NCBI GenBank assembly: GCA_963762545.1
Contig: CAVXLC010000008.1
Location: 248,001 to 312,000 of the forward strand
DNA length: 64,000 bases
Source: JABFSM01 sp963762545
GTDB taxonomy: Bacteria > Gemmatimonadota > Gemmatimonadetes > Gemmatimonadales > GWC2-71-9
Direction: 5' to 3'
Position 1 is the first letter of the stretch. Each line of letters starts with the position of its first letter. The translations under genes were made by a program, and so were the position numbers. Positions 34,894 through 43,422 of the stretch are shown piece after piece. The notes under the pieces were generated by a model. The model was not told the origin of the DNA. It saw only the letters and a list, made by a program, of their open reading frames with translations, and did not search any database.

Positions 34894-34920
34894 GGTCGGT
34901 GACACACACAAGGAGGCATG

Positions 34921-35133
34921 ATGCCGGCACGGAAACGATCCAGCGGCAGCCGTCGCTATGGCCCGGCCGCGAGCAAGACGGTGGAGCGCGCCATGCGCCG
35001 CCGGAAGCGAGGTACCCTCAAGAGCGGACCGGGGGGCAAGGGCGGGACGGTCAGGAGCCGGAAGCAGGCCATCGCGATCGGGCTCTCGGAGGCGAGAAAG
35101 AAGGGCGCCAAGGTGCCCCGTCGGGCAAAGTAG
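34921..35133 (+). CDS. Small basic DUF6496-type protein
   Basis: A 70-residue, strongly basic protein with the C-terminal block SRKQAIAIGLSEARKKGAKVP, typical of small proteins annotated as DUF6496 (recalled family name). These are thought to bind nucleic acid, but the function is unproven. AGGAGG at 34911-34916 favours ATG 34921 (spacing four) over ATG 34918 (spacing one). Confidence 0.75.
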   Translation: MPARKRSSGSRRYGPAASKTVERAMRRRKRGTLKSGPGGKGGTVRSRKQAIAIGLSEARKKGAKVPRRAK

Positions 35134-35148
35134 CGCGGAGGCTCCGGT

Positions 35149-35160
35149 TAGAGTACTCTA
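35149..35160. promoter_or_regulatory. 12-bp perfect palindrome upstream of the DUF1080 gene
   Basis: TAGAGTACTCTA is self-complementary and sits six bases before the ATG at 35166. It is AT-richer than the flanks and could be an operator or part of a promoter, although it occupies the ribosome-site position. Confidence 0.35.
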
Positions 35161-35165
35161 GCCAC

Positions 35166-35912
35166 ATGAAAAAACTCCTGATCGCGGTCTGGCTCGCCGC
35201 GCCGGCCCTCGCGGCGGCGCAGGCGGGCCCTCCGTGCGCCCAGCACGATCGCCATTGCCCCGCTCCACCCGTGATCAATGCCGGGCCGGCCCAGCCGCCG
35301 GTGGCCCCTCCCTCCGATGCGATCGTGCTCTTCGACGGTCACGACCTGGACCAGTGGCGCAGCGCCGACGGCAGCCCGGCCCGGTGGAAGCTCAAGGGCG
35401 ACTACATGGAAGTGGTGAAGGGGACCGGCGCCATCGGCACGGTGCGTGGCTTCGGCGATGTGCAGCTCCACGTCGAATGGGCCACGCCGCTCCCCGCCGT
35501 CGGCCAGGATCAGGACCGCGGCAACAGCGGCGTGTTCCTGATGGGACTGTATGAGGTGCAGGTGCTGGACTCCTACGGCAGCGTCACCTACCCCGATGGT
35601 CAGGCCGGGGCGCTCTACGGACAATACCCGCCGCTGGTCAACGCGAGCCGCCCCCCCGGGGTCTGGCAAACCTACGACATCGTATTCCACCGCCCCCGGT
35701 TCGACGGCGCGGGACAGCTGCTCGAGCCCGCGGTGGTGACCGTGTTCCACAACGGGGTGCTGGTGCAGGACGGCGTGGTGCTCACCGGGCCGACGGCCCA
35801 CGAGGCCCGGCCACCCTACGCGAAGCACGCCGACAAGCTGCCGCTCACCCTGCAGGACCACGGACACCCGGTACGATACCGGAACATCTGGGTTCGCGAA
35901 CTCGAACGCTGA
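35166..35912 (+). CDS. Secreted DUF1080 (3-keto-disaccharide hydrolase family) protein
   Basis: A 248-residue protein with a Sec signal peptide (residues 1-19, ending AAAQA) and one DUF1080 domain, a concanavalin-like fold: IVLFDGHDLDQWRS at about 53, GNSGVFLMGLYEVQVLDSYG at about 119, and the final LQDHGHPVRYRNIWVREL. Family members bind or cleave sugars, some acting on 3-keto-glycosides. A short Cys pair near the N-terminus (PPCAQHDRHC) may form a disulfide. Confidence 0.85.
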   Translation: MKKLLIAVWLAAPALAAAQAGPPCAQHDRHCPAPPVINAGPAQPPVAPPSDAIVLFDGHDLDQWRSADGSPARWKLKGDYMEVVKGTGAIGTVRGFGDVQLHVEWATPLPAVGQDQDRGNSGVFLMGLYEVQVLDSYGSVTYPDGQAGALYGQYPPLVNASRPPGVWQTYDIVFHRPRFDGAGQLLEPAVVTVFHNGVLVQDGVVLTGPTAHEARPPYAKHADKLPLTLQDHGHPVRYRNIWVRELER

Positions 35913-35924
35913 CCGGAGACCATC

Positions 35925-36560
35925 GTGCGCAAATACCTGACCGAGTTCGTCGGGACCTTCTTCTTTGTCATGACCATCGCGCTGGTGGCCACCCCCAATC
36001 ACCCGCTGGCGCCGCTGGTCATCGGCACCACGCTGATGGTGGTCGTGTTCATGGGTGGCCACGTCTCGGGGGGACATTTCAACCCTGCGGTGTCGCTGGC
36101 GGTCTTCCTCCGGGGCAAGCTCCCCGCCGCCGATCTGCCGCCCTACATCCTGGCCCAGGTGCTCGGCGGCGTGGTGGGCGCCTACCTCTCGTATATGGTG
36201 CTCGATCACACCTTTGCGCCGGCGCCGGCGGCCACCACCACCACGATGACGGCCCTGATCGTGGAGATGTTCTATACCCTGCTGCTGGCCCTGGTCGTGC
36301 TCAACGTCGCCACCTCGCCGACCACCGAGGGAAACTCCTTCTACGGGATCGCGATCGGCGCCACCGTCATGGTGGCCGCGTTTGCCGGCGGGCCGATTTC
36401 GGGCGGGGTCTTCAATCCCGCGATCGGCACCGGCACCATCGTGGTGAATTCGCTCGCCGGGGGCGGGAGCTGGAGTCACCTCTGGCTCTACTGGGCCGGC
36501 CCGCTGCTGGGCGGTGCGCTGGCCGCCGCGGTGTACCGCATGCAGCACGGATTCGCCTGA
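35925..36560 (+). CDS. MIP/aquaporin family channel
   Basis: A 211-residue membrane channel with six hydrophobic helices and the two half-helix motifs FNPAVS (about residue 50) and FNPAIG (about residue 164). It opens with LTEFVGTFFFVMT, typical of aquaporins. At 211 residues it is close to bacterial water channels and lacks the longer loops of glycerol facilitators. The start is GTG 35925. The stop overlaps the DinB gene (TGATG). Confidence 0.88.
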   Translation: MRKYLTEFVGTFFFVMTIALVATPNHPLAPLVIGTTLMVVVFMGGHVSGGHFNPAVSLAVFLRGKLPAADLPPYILAQVLGGVVGAYLSYMVLDHTFAPAPAATTTTMTALIVEMFYTLLLALVVLNVATSPTTEGNSFYGIAIGATVMVAAFAGGPISGGVFNPAIGTGTIVVNSLAGGGSWSHLWLYWAGPLLGGALAAAVYRMQHGFA

Positions 36561-37060
36561 TGGAAATCAGGTCCGCCGCGCCGTTCGCGACCTACTGGGA
36601 GGGCATCCGGGGCCGCACGCGGCGGGTGGTCGAAGTCATTCCGCCCGAGCGCATCGAATGGGCGCCCGCGCCGGGCCGCTGGACCCTCGGGGACATCGTG
36701 CGGCATCTGGCGGGTATCGAGCGCGACATGTACGCCGAAAACGTCCAGGGCCACCCGACCCGCTATCCGGGTCACGGCCGCGAGCTGGCGGAGGGCAAGG
36801 ACGCCGTGCTGGCCTACCTCGACCGCAAGCACGCCGAATCCCTGAGGATCTTCTGCGCGCTCACGCCCGAGCAGCTCGAATCGAAGTGCCAGACCCCGGC
36901 GGGAACGCCGATTACCACCTGGAAGTGGCTTCGCGCCATGGTGGAGCACGAGAGCCACCACCGCGGGCAGCTGTACCTGATGCTGGGGCTGCTGGGTGTT
37001 CCGGCCCCGCCGCTTTACGGCTTGACCGAAGAAGAGGTCAAGGCGCGCTCAGCGAGCTGA
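36560..37060 (+). CDS. DinB-family protein
   Basis: A 166-residue four-helix-bundle protein of the DinB/YfiT group. The metal-binding histidines appear in the expected places (DIVRHLAGIERD near residue 44, and EHESHHRGQL near residue 134). Members are nickel- or zinc-binding proteins, some acting as thiol transferases. It is translationally coupled to the aquaporin, and the final 23 bases overlap the convergent hemerythrin gene. Confidence 0.8.
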   Translation: MEIRSAAPFATYWEGIRGRTRRVVEVIPPERIEWAPAPGRWTLGDIVRHLAGIERDMYAENVQGHPTRYPGHGRELAEGKDAVLAYLDRKHAESLRIFCALTPEQLESKCQTPAGTPITTWKWLRAMVEHESHHRGQLYLMLGLLGVPAPPLYGLTEEEVKARSAS

Positions 37061-37607
37061 GCCAGGGCGCCGCCAGCCGTTCCGCCAGGTCCAGGAATTT
37101 CTGATGCGCGCCGGGTCCGGCATCGAGGTGCTCCACCCGGGCGAACCCTGCCAGCACCCGATCGTGCCGATCGTGGGGAATCAGCTGGTCTGCCATGGGG
37201 AAGAGTACCTCGTCTTCCTTGGTGATGTGGTCGCGCAGCAGGGCGACATACCCCTTGGCGCTCGCGACCAGCACCCGCCGCGCTTCCGGGTCTCCCTCCG
37301 CCAGCTTGCGGGCGGCCGCCCGCATTGCCCGGGTGAAGGCTCGGCCCCGCTCATGCTCGTCCAGCATCACCCCGATCGGGCCCTGATCGGCGGGCATCCC
37401 GCTCGCCGCCAGCTCCACGAACAGGACACCCTCCTCCTTGCGATGATGGCACCCGTCGGCGAAGCCGGCGATGAAGTCACAGGCATCGAGGAAGTACTCC
37501 GGCGGCACCTCCTGGCCCGACTCCACCCGTCTGGCGGCGATTTCCAGGGCATCGAGCACCCGTTCGATGACCCGGTGCTCGTTCATAAGAATTTCAGTGG
37601 CCTTCAC
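37038..37607 (-). CDS. Hemerythrin-domain protein, last gene of the aromatic operon
   Basis: A 189-residue hemerythrin HHE protein. Ligand positions are visible: NEHRVIERV near residue 10, CHHRKEEGVLF near 53, DEHERG near 83, and DHITKEDEVLFPM near 129. Such proteins bind O2, NO or iron. The start lies 12 bases after the had stop, so it probably belongs to the long anaerobic-aromatic operon. There it may scavenge oxygen and protect the ferredoxin-dependent reductases (inference). Confidence 0.85.
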   Translation of the reverse strand: MKATEILMNEHRVIERVLDALEIAARRVESGQEVPPEYFLDACDFIAGFADGCHHRKEEGVLFVELAASGMPADQGPIGVMLDEHERGRAFTRAMRAAARKLAEGDPEARRVLVASAKGYVALLRDHITKEDEVLFPMADQLIPHDRHDRVLAGFARVEHLDAGPGAHQKFLDLAERLAAPWLSSLSAP

Positions 37608-37619
37608 GACGTCCTCCAG

Positions 37620-38696
37620 TCAGGGAACCAGCACCGCCCGTTTGAGTAACCGATGGTGATGGGCATCGGCGAACACCTCGTTGATTCGGCTCAAGGGATG
37701 CCGCTCGACGAACGGCTTGACCTGGATCCGTCCGGCTCCGATCCAGGCCAGGAGCTCGGGATAGACCAGCGGGTCGGCGCCCCAATTGCCCCGGGCGACG
37801 GCGTCGTAGGCCATCAGGTTGGAGAGGCAGAGCTCGACCTTGTCCATGGTGAAGCCCACCACCGCGAGCGACGCACCGAAACCGATCAGGGCGTAGGCCA
37901 GCTCTTGTCCGGCCGAAGTCCCCGAGGTCTCGAAGATCTTCCACTGGTGGGGCGGCCCACCCAACCGCTCGACTTCCGCCCTGACGAGCTTGCGCGCCTC
38001 CTTGACCGCCACGCCCCGCACGTTGAACCCCGCGGCGGCGCCCGCCTCGCGCGCCTGGACGAGCTTTCGGTCATCTACGTCCAGGGCGATCACGATCGCC
38101 CCCACCGCGGCCGCGACCTGGACCGCGTGGATTCCGATCCCGCCCGCACCAACCACGATCGCCAGCTCGCCCGGCGCGACCTCCGAGCGCCGGACCGCGT
38201 CGAACGGAGTGGACAGTGCATCGGACACCACCGCCAGCTCCCAGAGCTCATGGCGGGCGAGCGCCTCCTCCGGCACCGCGCAAACGAATCGGGCCGGCAC
38301 CACCACGTGCGAGGCGAAGCCGCCATGCCGATCGTTGCCCGGCATCACCTGGCGCCGGCAGATGGTCCGCCGTCCGGCCCGGCAGAGCTCGCATTCCCCG
38401 CAAGGCAGCACGGCCGGCACGACGACCGGGCGACCCAGGAGGGCACTATCGACGCCGGGGCCCACCTCGCGCACCATCCCGCTGATTTCATGTCCCAGCA
38501 CCAGCGGAGGCGGCGTACGGGTCTTCACGCCGCCGAAGAGGAAGGAGAGGTCGGTGTGACAGACGCCGCAGCCTGCCACCTCGATGACCGCCTCCCCGGG
38601 TCCCGGTGCCTGCGGCGCGAACTCCCGTCGTTCCAGCGGGGACCCCGGCGCCGCCATCACCCAGGCTTCCCATCCTCCGTTCCGCATTGACACCAT
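37620..38696 (-). CDS. had: 6-Hydroxycyclohex-1-ene-1-carbonyl-CoA dehydrogenase (Had)
   Basis: A 358-residue zinc-type medium-chain dehydrogenase. It shows the catalytic Cys in GCGVCHTDLS (about residue 45), the GHEISG block, and structural-zinc cysteines CGECELCRAGRRTIC. The NAD site VVGAGGIGIHAVQ lies at about residue 178. The closing PFVERHPLSRINEVF and the overall layout match Had of the benzoyl-CoA pathway, which oxidises 6-hydroxycyclohex-1-ene-1-carbonyl-CoA to the 6-oxo compound. Presence with dch, bcr and an oah-like gene supports this. ATG 38696 is chosen for the AAGGA upstream; ATG 38687 is also possible. Confidence 0.85.
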   Translation of the reverse strand: MVSMRNGGWEAWVMAAPGSPLERREFAPQAPGPGEAVIEVAGCGVCHTDLSFLFGGVKTRTPPPLVLGHEISGMVREVGPGVDSALLGRPVVVPAVLPCGECELCRAGRRTICRRQVMPGNDRHGGFASHVVVPARFVCAVPEEALARHELWELAVVSDALSTPFDAVRRSEVAPGELAIVVGAGGIGIHAVQVAAAVGAIVIALDVDDRKLVQAREAGAAAGFNVRGVAVKEARKLVRAEVERLGGPPHQWKIFETSGTSAGQELAYALIGFGASLAVVGFTMDKVELCLSNLMAYDAVARGNWGADPLVYPELLAWIGAGRIQVKPFVERHPLSRINEVFADAHHHRLLKRAVLVP

Positions 38697-38712
38697 TCCG
38701 TCCTTCCCGGCC

Positions 38713-40587
38713 TCAGTCCCCGAAAATGAAATTGCCGCACTCATGGCATCGGTCGAGCGTCCGATTCTCACCCGCGAAGCAATGGCGCGGGTCCGGATCC
38801 ACCCGCATCACCTTTCGCAGAAACCGGCAGTCGCAATCCTGGCTCGGCTGATACACCGCCTCCAGATATCCCTCGGCGCCGAGCAGGACATTGCGATAGC
38901 GAACCTTGAGCGACGGCGTGAGCTCCTGATCCTCCACGGATAGTTCCTTGCTGATCACCGCAAACGCCTGCAACCGTTCGTACTTCACCGGGTGCTCGCG
39001 GTTGAAACGCACAATCGTTTCGCGCAGCGACGCCTTCACTGCGCGATCGGCCGATGCTCGATCGGAACCGAATTCCTGCTCGATCCGGAAGTAATCGAGA
39101 AAGATCAGTGCGGCCAGGAAGTCGCGTCCCGCGCCGACCACGAGTACATGCCGGATGTAGGGATTCATTCCGGCCACTCGGTTCTCCAATTCCGTGGGAA
39201 CCACTTTCTCGGCGTTGAGCATCTTGAAGACCCGGTCCTTCCGGGTCACCAGTTTGAGCCCCGCGCCCATCAGCTCACCGAGATCTCCGGTGCGGAACCA
39301 GCCATCACCGGGAAGGGCCAAGGCCGTCGCCTCGGGATTGGCGAAATAGCCGCGCATGACATTGGGACCCTGGGCCAGGATTTCTCCGTCTTCGGCCAGC
39401 TTGAGTGTCACTCCCGGAATCGGATAGCCGACCATGCCGGGCACCGAGCGGGGTTCGGCGGGATCGGTCACGGTGCAGCAGGGCGACGTCTCGGTCAACC
39501 CCCATCCCTCTCGTACCGGGATCCGCCGAGCGGCGAAAAAGGCCGACAGGTTGGCGGGAAGCGGCGCGGCGGCGGTGAAGACGAAGCGGAGCTCCGGATG
39601 AAAGATCCGGTCGGCATCTTTCGGGTGGGTCTCGGCGTGGCTCACCAGCTGCTGGAATACCTTCGGGACGCTGAAGTAGACCGTGGGCCGGACATCCCGC
39701 CAATTCCGGAGCAGGAGATCGAAGTGCTTGCCCTGGCTGTCGTCGATGACCAGGAGGGCCCCATGGTACAATGCCGAATATTTCTCGAAATTTCCCCCGA
39801 AACTGTGATGCCATGGCAGGTAGGACAGGAACCGATCGTCCGGCGTGATCGACCAGATGGCGGAAAGGCCCCGCTGCTGGGAGAGCAGGTTTTCATGACT
39901 GAGAAGGACGCCCTTGTTGAGCCCGGTGGTGCCCGAGGTGTAGAGCATCAGGCAGGGGGCCAGCGGATCCCGGCCGGCCGCTGCCGCGAGGAAACTCGCG
40001 AGTTCCGGATCGCCGGGTTCAACCGCGAATCGCCGGAGCACCGTTTGGAACGACGCGTAGGGCACTGCGCGGCCCGCCAGCGCACGCTCGACCACCGCGG
40101 TCTCGATCGGCTCGAGGGAGACCAGGGCCCGGACCGACGGGGGCACGCCCACCCGCTCCAGCAGGCTCCCGTCCACCACGATCAGGACGGTCGGACTCGC
40201 ATGCTCCGCCAGCGCCCGGGCCTGTTCCGCCGGATAACCGGGAAAGACGGGAACGTGAATTGCGCCCAGTGACATGGCGGCGAACTCCGCGACGAGCATC
40301 TCCCCCCGGTTGGGCGAGAAAAGGGCGACCCGGCTTCCCTCGATCACGCCGGCGGAAGTGAGAAACCGGGCGAACCCGGCCACCTCGAGGAGAAACTCGT
40401 TCCACCCCACGTCGCGGAACCGCTCCGCCCGGCGCTCCCGGAACATCGGCCGGTCGCCAAATTGCGCGACATTGCGAGCCAGGAGCTGACCGATCGTCTC
40501 CGGATTTCCCGGCACCGGGAGGGCGGAGAAGATGAGATTCCCGACGCGGACGGCCATCCGCGCCTGGCTCCGCGAGGTAAGGTCCAT
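38713..40587 (-). CDS. AMP-forming acyl-CoA ligase with Cys-rich C-terminal tail
   Basis: A 624-residue long-chain/aryl-type acyl-CoA synthetase. The ATP motif LYTSGTTGLNKGV lies near residue 215, WGLTETSPC near residue 360, and the GWFRTGDLG hinge region near residue 435. After the normal C-terminal domain a 40-residue tail carries five cysteines (QDCDCRF, RHCFAG, RCHEC), which might hold a metal or cluster. The substrate may be an aromatic or arylalkyl acid. The start is uncertain: ATG 40587 is taken; GTG 40602 and ATG 40557 are alternatives. It lies between had and the second reductase-like quartet. Confidence 0.8.
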   Translation of the reverse strand: MDLTSRSQARMAVRVGNLIFSALPVPGNPETIGQLLARNVAQFGDRPMFRERRAERFRDVGWNEFLLEVAGFARFLTSAGVIEGSRVALFSPNRGEMLVAEFAAMSLGAIHVPVFPGYPAEQARALAEHASPTVLIVVDGSLLERVGVPPSVRALVSLEPIETAVVERALAGRAVPYASFQTVLRRFAVEPGDPELASFLAAAAGRDPLAPCLMLYTSGTTGLNKGVLLSHENLLSQQRGLSAIWSITPDDRFLSYLPWHHSFGGNFEKYSALYHGALLVIDDSQGKHFDLLLRNWRDVRPTVYFSVPKVFQQLVSHAETHPKDADRIFHPELRFVFTAAAPLPANLSAFFAARRIPVREGWGLTETSPCCTVTDPAEPRSVPGMVGYPIPGVTLKLAEDGEILAQGPNVMRGYFANPEATALALPGDGWFRTGDLGELMGAGLKLVTRKDRVFKMLNAEKVVPTELENRVAGMNPYIRHVLVVGAGRDFLAALIFLDYFRIEQEFGSDRASADRAVKASLRETIVRFNREHPVKYERLQAFAVISKELSVEDQELTPSLKVRYRNVLLGAEGYLEAVYQPSQDCDCRFLRKVMRVDPDPRHCFAGENRTLDRCHECGNFIFGD

Positions 40588-40591
40588 CGGG

Positions 40592-41380
40592 TCAGCGGTC
40601 ACCGGCTGACACCAATCCGTCGCGGGCGGCAAGCGCGGCACCGAACGCCCCCATCTCCTGGGGGTGGGGCGGAACAGTGACGGTGGCATTGAGCCCTTCC
40701 TCGAGCAGCTCGACCATGGTCCGGTGATAGGCGACGACCCCCCCGGTCGCCACCACTCTCTCGCGAAACACGTCCATCTCCAGCACCCGCTTGACCAGAG
40801 ACCGATAGGCGGCGCGTGCCAGGTCGGGCGGCCGCTTTCCAGCGCGAATCAACGTGAGCAACTCGGTTCCCGCGAACACGGTACAGAAGCTGCCCAGCTC
40901 GACCTCCTCGGTATGCTGCGCGGCGAGCTGGTCCAGTTCCCCGATCCCGATCCCCAATCGCAGCGCGATCTCTTCCAGGAAGCTCCCGGTGCCTGCGGCG
41001 CACTTCCGGTTCATTCGGTGGGTCAATCGTCGACCGTCCGCGTCGAGCCGGATCACCTTGGCATCCTGGCCGCCGATATCGAGCACGACCAGCGGCCCAG
41101 GGAGATAGAAGCCGACGCCCCGCCCGTGGCAGTCGAGTTCGGTGCGGGAGCCGTGGGCGAAGGAGATTGCGTTCCGTCCGAAGCCGGTGGCCCAGATGGT
41201 CTCGACCTCGGAGGGGGAGAGACCCGCCGCACCGAGCGCCTGGGTGAACGCCCGCTCCGCGGAGGCGGCCAGGTCGGCGCCCGATCGGACCACCGCGCTG
41301 CCCAGCATTTTCCCGTCGGCATCGATCACCGCGGCCTTGGTGTTCCAGGACCCGCTGTCGATTCCGGCGAAGACACTCAC
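40592..41380 (-). CDS. BcrA/HgdC-type ATPase activator, second quartet (A-like)
   Basis: A 262-residue member of the BadF/BadG/BcrA/HgdC ATPase family, which uses ATP hydrolysis to fire low-potential electrons into a partner. The N-terminal phosphate loop is GIDSGSWNTKAAV. Fe-S ligands are in RKCAAGTGSFLE (about residue 125) and SFCTVFAG (about residue 164), and DIGGQDAKVI lies between them. It is closest in layout to HgdC and distinct from the BcrA at 55122. GTG start at 41380 overlaps the preceding stop (GTGA). Confidence 0.85.
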   Translation of the reverse strand: MSVFAGIDSGSWNTKAAVIDADGKMLGSAVVRSGADLAASAERAFTQALGAAGLSPSEVETIWATGFGRNAISFAHGSRTELDCHGRGVGFYLPGPLVVLDIGGQDAKVIRLDADGRRLTHRMNRKCAAGTGSFLEEIALRLGIGIGELDQLAAQHTEEVELGSFCTVFAGTELLTLIRAGKRPPDLARAAYRSLVKRVLEMDVFRERVVATGGVVAYHRTMVELLEEGLNATVTVPPHPQEMGAFGAALAARDGLVSAGDR

Positions 41381-42624
41381 GGCGTCCTCGCATGCCGAGC
41401 GGCGGCCCGCCGATCCGCCACCAGCTCGACAAAGCCTTCGATGTTGGTCCGCGACTGTTCTTCGGAGAAGCAGCGGAGGTCATTGACGTCGCCGTCGAGC
41501 ACCAGGGTCGGAATCCCGAGGCGCTCCGCCAGTCGCTGGGGCATCCCGTAGCGGGTGTTGGAGTTGTTGGGGCAGGTCTTGCAGTCGTGGAACAGAATTC
41601 CGTCCACCCCGTAGAACGCGGCCATCTGCTCGATGTACTGCTCCTTGGGCTCCTCCGAGCGCACGATGAACAGCTCGAGCGATGACCGGGCCATGGAGCG
41701 GAACGGATCGGCCGGGTCCAGCACGGAGAAGATCCAGCTGTTGCAGTAGGTGGACGCGACCACCGCCGCCTTGAATTCGGTGAACAGATTCGAGAGCGCC
41801 CGCAACCGACCCCAGATCGGCATCCCGTCCCAGTAGAGCCGCAACGACTCACCGGGTACCGCGGCGATTCCCGCCCCGGCCCGTTCCTCGAGCTCGGCCA
41901 GCAGGCCCCGGTAGTAGACACAGGCCTCTTCGGCCCCGCGCAGCACCACTGCCGGTCCCATGTGAATGGTGCCGTCGAAGAAGCTGAGCGGTGCGGGCCG
42001 GTGGGCGGCGGTCTCGAGGCAGGCCTTCCAGAGGTCGGAGCATTCCCGCGAGGCGCGCACCGCCGTCTCCAGGCGCCCGGCTTCGAGTCGCCGGCCGGCG
42101 ATGGCCTCGAGCGGCGCCACCAGCGTCTCCAGCTGGGTGGCCACGGCGTCGACGTCGCTGTCACGCACGTCGTCCAGCGCACGGGGCGAGCGCACCCCGA
42201 TCACCGGGACGCCCCATTGGCGTCCGTAGAACTCGAACCAGTCGCGGACGTCGCGGCACTGGTTGGTATTGAAGACCAGGACGTCCGCCTTGGGTGTCCC
42301 GGTCAGCCCGAAATCGGCGAGCGGTGTTTCGTCGGCCAGGAATGCCCCGATATCGGTGGTGAGGTAGGAACAGATATCCTGGGAATATCCCATCGCGTGG
42401 GCCCGGGGCATCACGGTGTTGGCCCGGCGCGACGCGCCCAGCATGGCAGCGTGGTTTTCCGGAAAGAACACCGCGAAACCCAGAGCGCGGAGCAACTCGG
42501 CGGGGCCCACGCTGGAGCACCAGGCCACCGGGGACGCCTTCCGCTCGGCGGCATCACCGAGGGAGCGGTAGTACGCTCCCATGGTGTCGCGGAGGGCCGC
42601 CACGCTCCGGATATCGGATTTCAT
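41377..42624 (-). CDS. 2-Hydroxyacyl-CoA dehydratase / benzoyl-CoA reductase-like subunit, second quartet
   Basis: A 415-residue protein of the HgdB/HgdC-partner family (BcrB/BcrC, FldB/FldC). Cysteines that can bind the 4Fe-4S cluster are seen in VAWCSSVGPAEL (about residue 36), QDICSYL (about residue 84) and FHDCKTCPNN (about residue 355). It is about 45% similar by eye to the C-terminal half of the PanE fusion at 43423. The two would form the heterodimer that receives electrons from the two ATPases. Reaction (ring reduction or dehydration) cannot be told. ATG 42624 overlaps the preceding stop. Confidence 0.85.
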   Translation of the reverse strand: MKSDIRSVAALRDTMGAYYRSLGDAAERKASPVAWCSSVGPAELLRALGFAVFFPENHAAMLGASRRANTVMPRAHAMGYSQDICSYLTTDIGAFLADETPLADFGLTGTPKADVLVFNTNQCRDVRDWFEFYGRQWGVPVIGVRSPRALDDVRDSDVDAVATQLETLVAPLEAIAGRRLEAGRLETAVRASRECSDLWKACLETAAHRPAPLSFFDGTIHMGPAVVLRGAEEACVYYRGLLAELEERAGAGIAAVPGESLRLYWDGMPIWGRLRALSNLFTEFKAAVVASTYCNSWIFSVLDPADPFRSMARSSLELFIVRSEEPKEQYIEQMAAFYGVDGILFHDCKTCPNNSNTRYGMPQRLAERLGIPTLVLDGDVNDLRCFSEEQSRTNIEGFVELVADRRAAARHARTP

Positions 42625-43403
42625 TGGCGGCTCGCTTTGAGTGCGGCCCCGAGGGCGCCGGTGAAGATCGGCTCGGGCACGGTCTTGACCTCGAGCCCGG
42701 ACATCGACCCCAGCGCCGTCAGCACTCCGGGGAAATATTCGGCCACGCCGCCGCACACCGCGACCGGCCCTTCGAAGCCGCCGATCTCCACGATGCGCTC
42801 CGCGATCGAGTGCATGCAGCCGAGGGCGACCTCCTCCCGTGAGAGGCCCTCGCGGAGCCGCTCCAGCAGTTCATTGCTGGAAAATACCGAGCAATAACTG
42901 CTTATCGGCGCCGGCTGCTCGCCCCCCGCGGCCAGGTCCTGCAGCCGGGCGGGCGGGACATCCAGGTGCCGAGCCGAAAACATCAGGAACGATCCGATAC
43001 CCACCGCGCAGCGGCGCGACAGCCGCGCGTCCGTGGCCTCGCCGGCCTCGTTGACCCGGATCACGTGGGGATCGCGGCCTCCGAGGGCGATCAGCGTCAT
43101 CGGGAGGCCCAGATGCGCAAACGCGCCCAGCGCGTGGCATGCCGTTTCGGTGGCGGTCATCGTGGCCTGGGCAACGCAATTGGCCGCGAATCCGGTGGCG
43201 CACACGGCGGCCAGATCACCCGTCACGCGCTGCGCGTCATCGAGCGCGCCGGCCAGCGCCTCGTAGGCGCAGGCCTGGAAATACCCTCGGGTCGGCACCA
43301 CCGCCCGCCCCAGCACCGTTTCATCCGGCCCCACCACGATGGCCTTCACGTATTCGGTGCCGACGTCCACTCCCGCAACGGTGCCGCCTGGTTGGTTCGT
43401 CAT
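42621..43403 (-). CDS. BcrD/HgdC-type ATPase activator, second quartet (D-like)
   Basis: A 260-residue BadF/BcrA/HgdC family ATPase, diverged from its neighbour at 40592. The opening is AGVDVGTEYVKAIVV, and the Fe-S ligands are in RRCAVGIGSFLM (about residue 130) and SSYCSVFSSNELL (about residue 168), so both cluster positions are kept. Having two different ATPases matches the hetero-tetrameric class I benzoyl-CoA reductase design rather than the homodimeric HgdC of 2-hydroxyacyl-CoA dehydratases. Stop overlaps the next gene (ATGA). Confidence 0.83.
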   Translation of the reverse strand: MTNQPGGTVAGVDVGTEYVKAIVVGPDETVLGRAVVPTRGYFQACAYEALAGALDDAQRVTGDLAAVCATGFAANCVAQATMTATETACHALGAFAHLGLPMTLIALGGRDPHVIRVNEAGEATDARLSRRCAVGIGSFLMFSARHLDVPPARLQDLAAGGEQPAPISSYCSVFSSNELLERLREGLSREEVALGCMHSIAERIVEIGGFEGPVAVCGGVAEYFPGVLTALGSMSGLEVKTVPEPIFTGALGAALKASRQ

Positions 43404-43422
43404 GTCCGACTCCTTCCCGAGC

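Noticed and set aside
40592..43403. Second quartet as a recent duplicate of bcrCBAD
   Set aside because: The subunits differ strongly in length and motifs from bcrCBAD (for example 262 and 260 residues against 424 and 283 for the ATPases), so they are a separate family branch.
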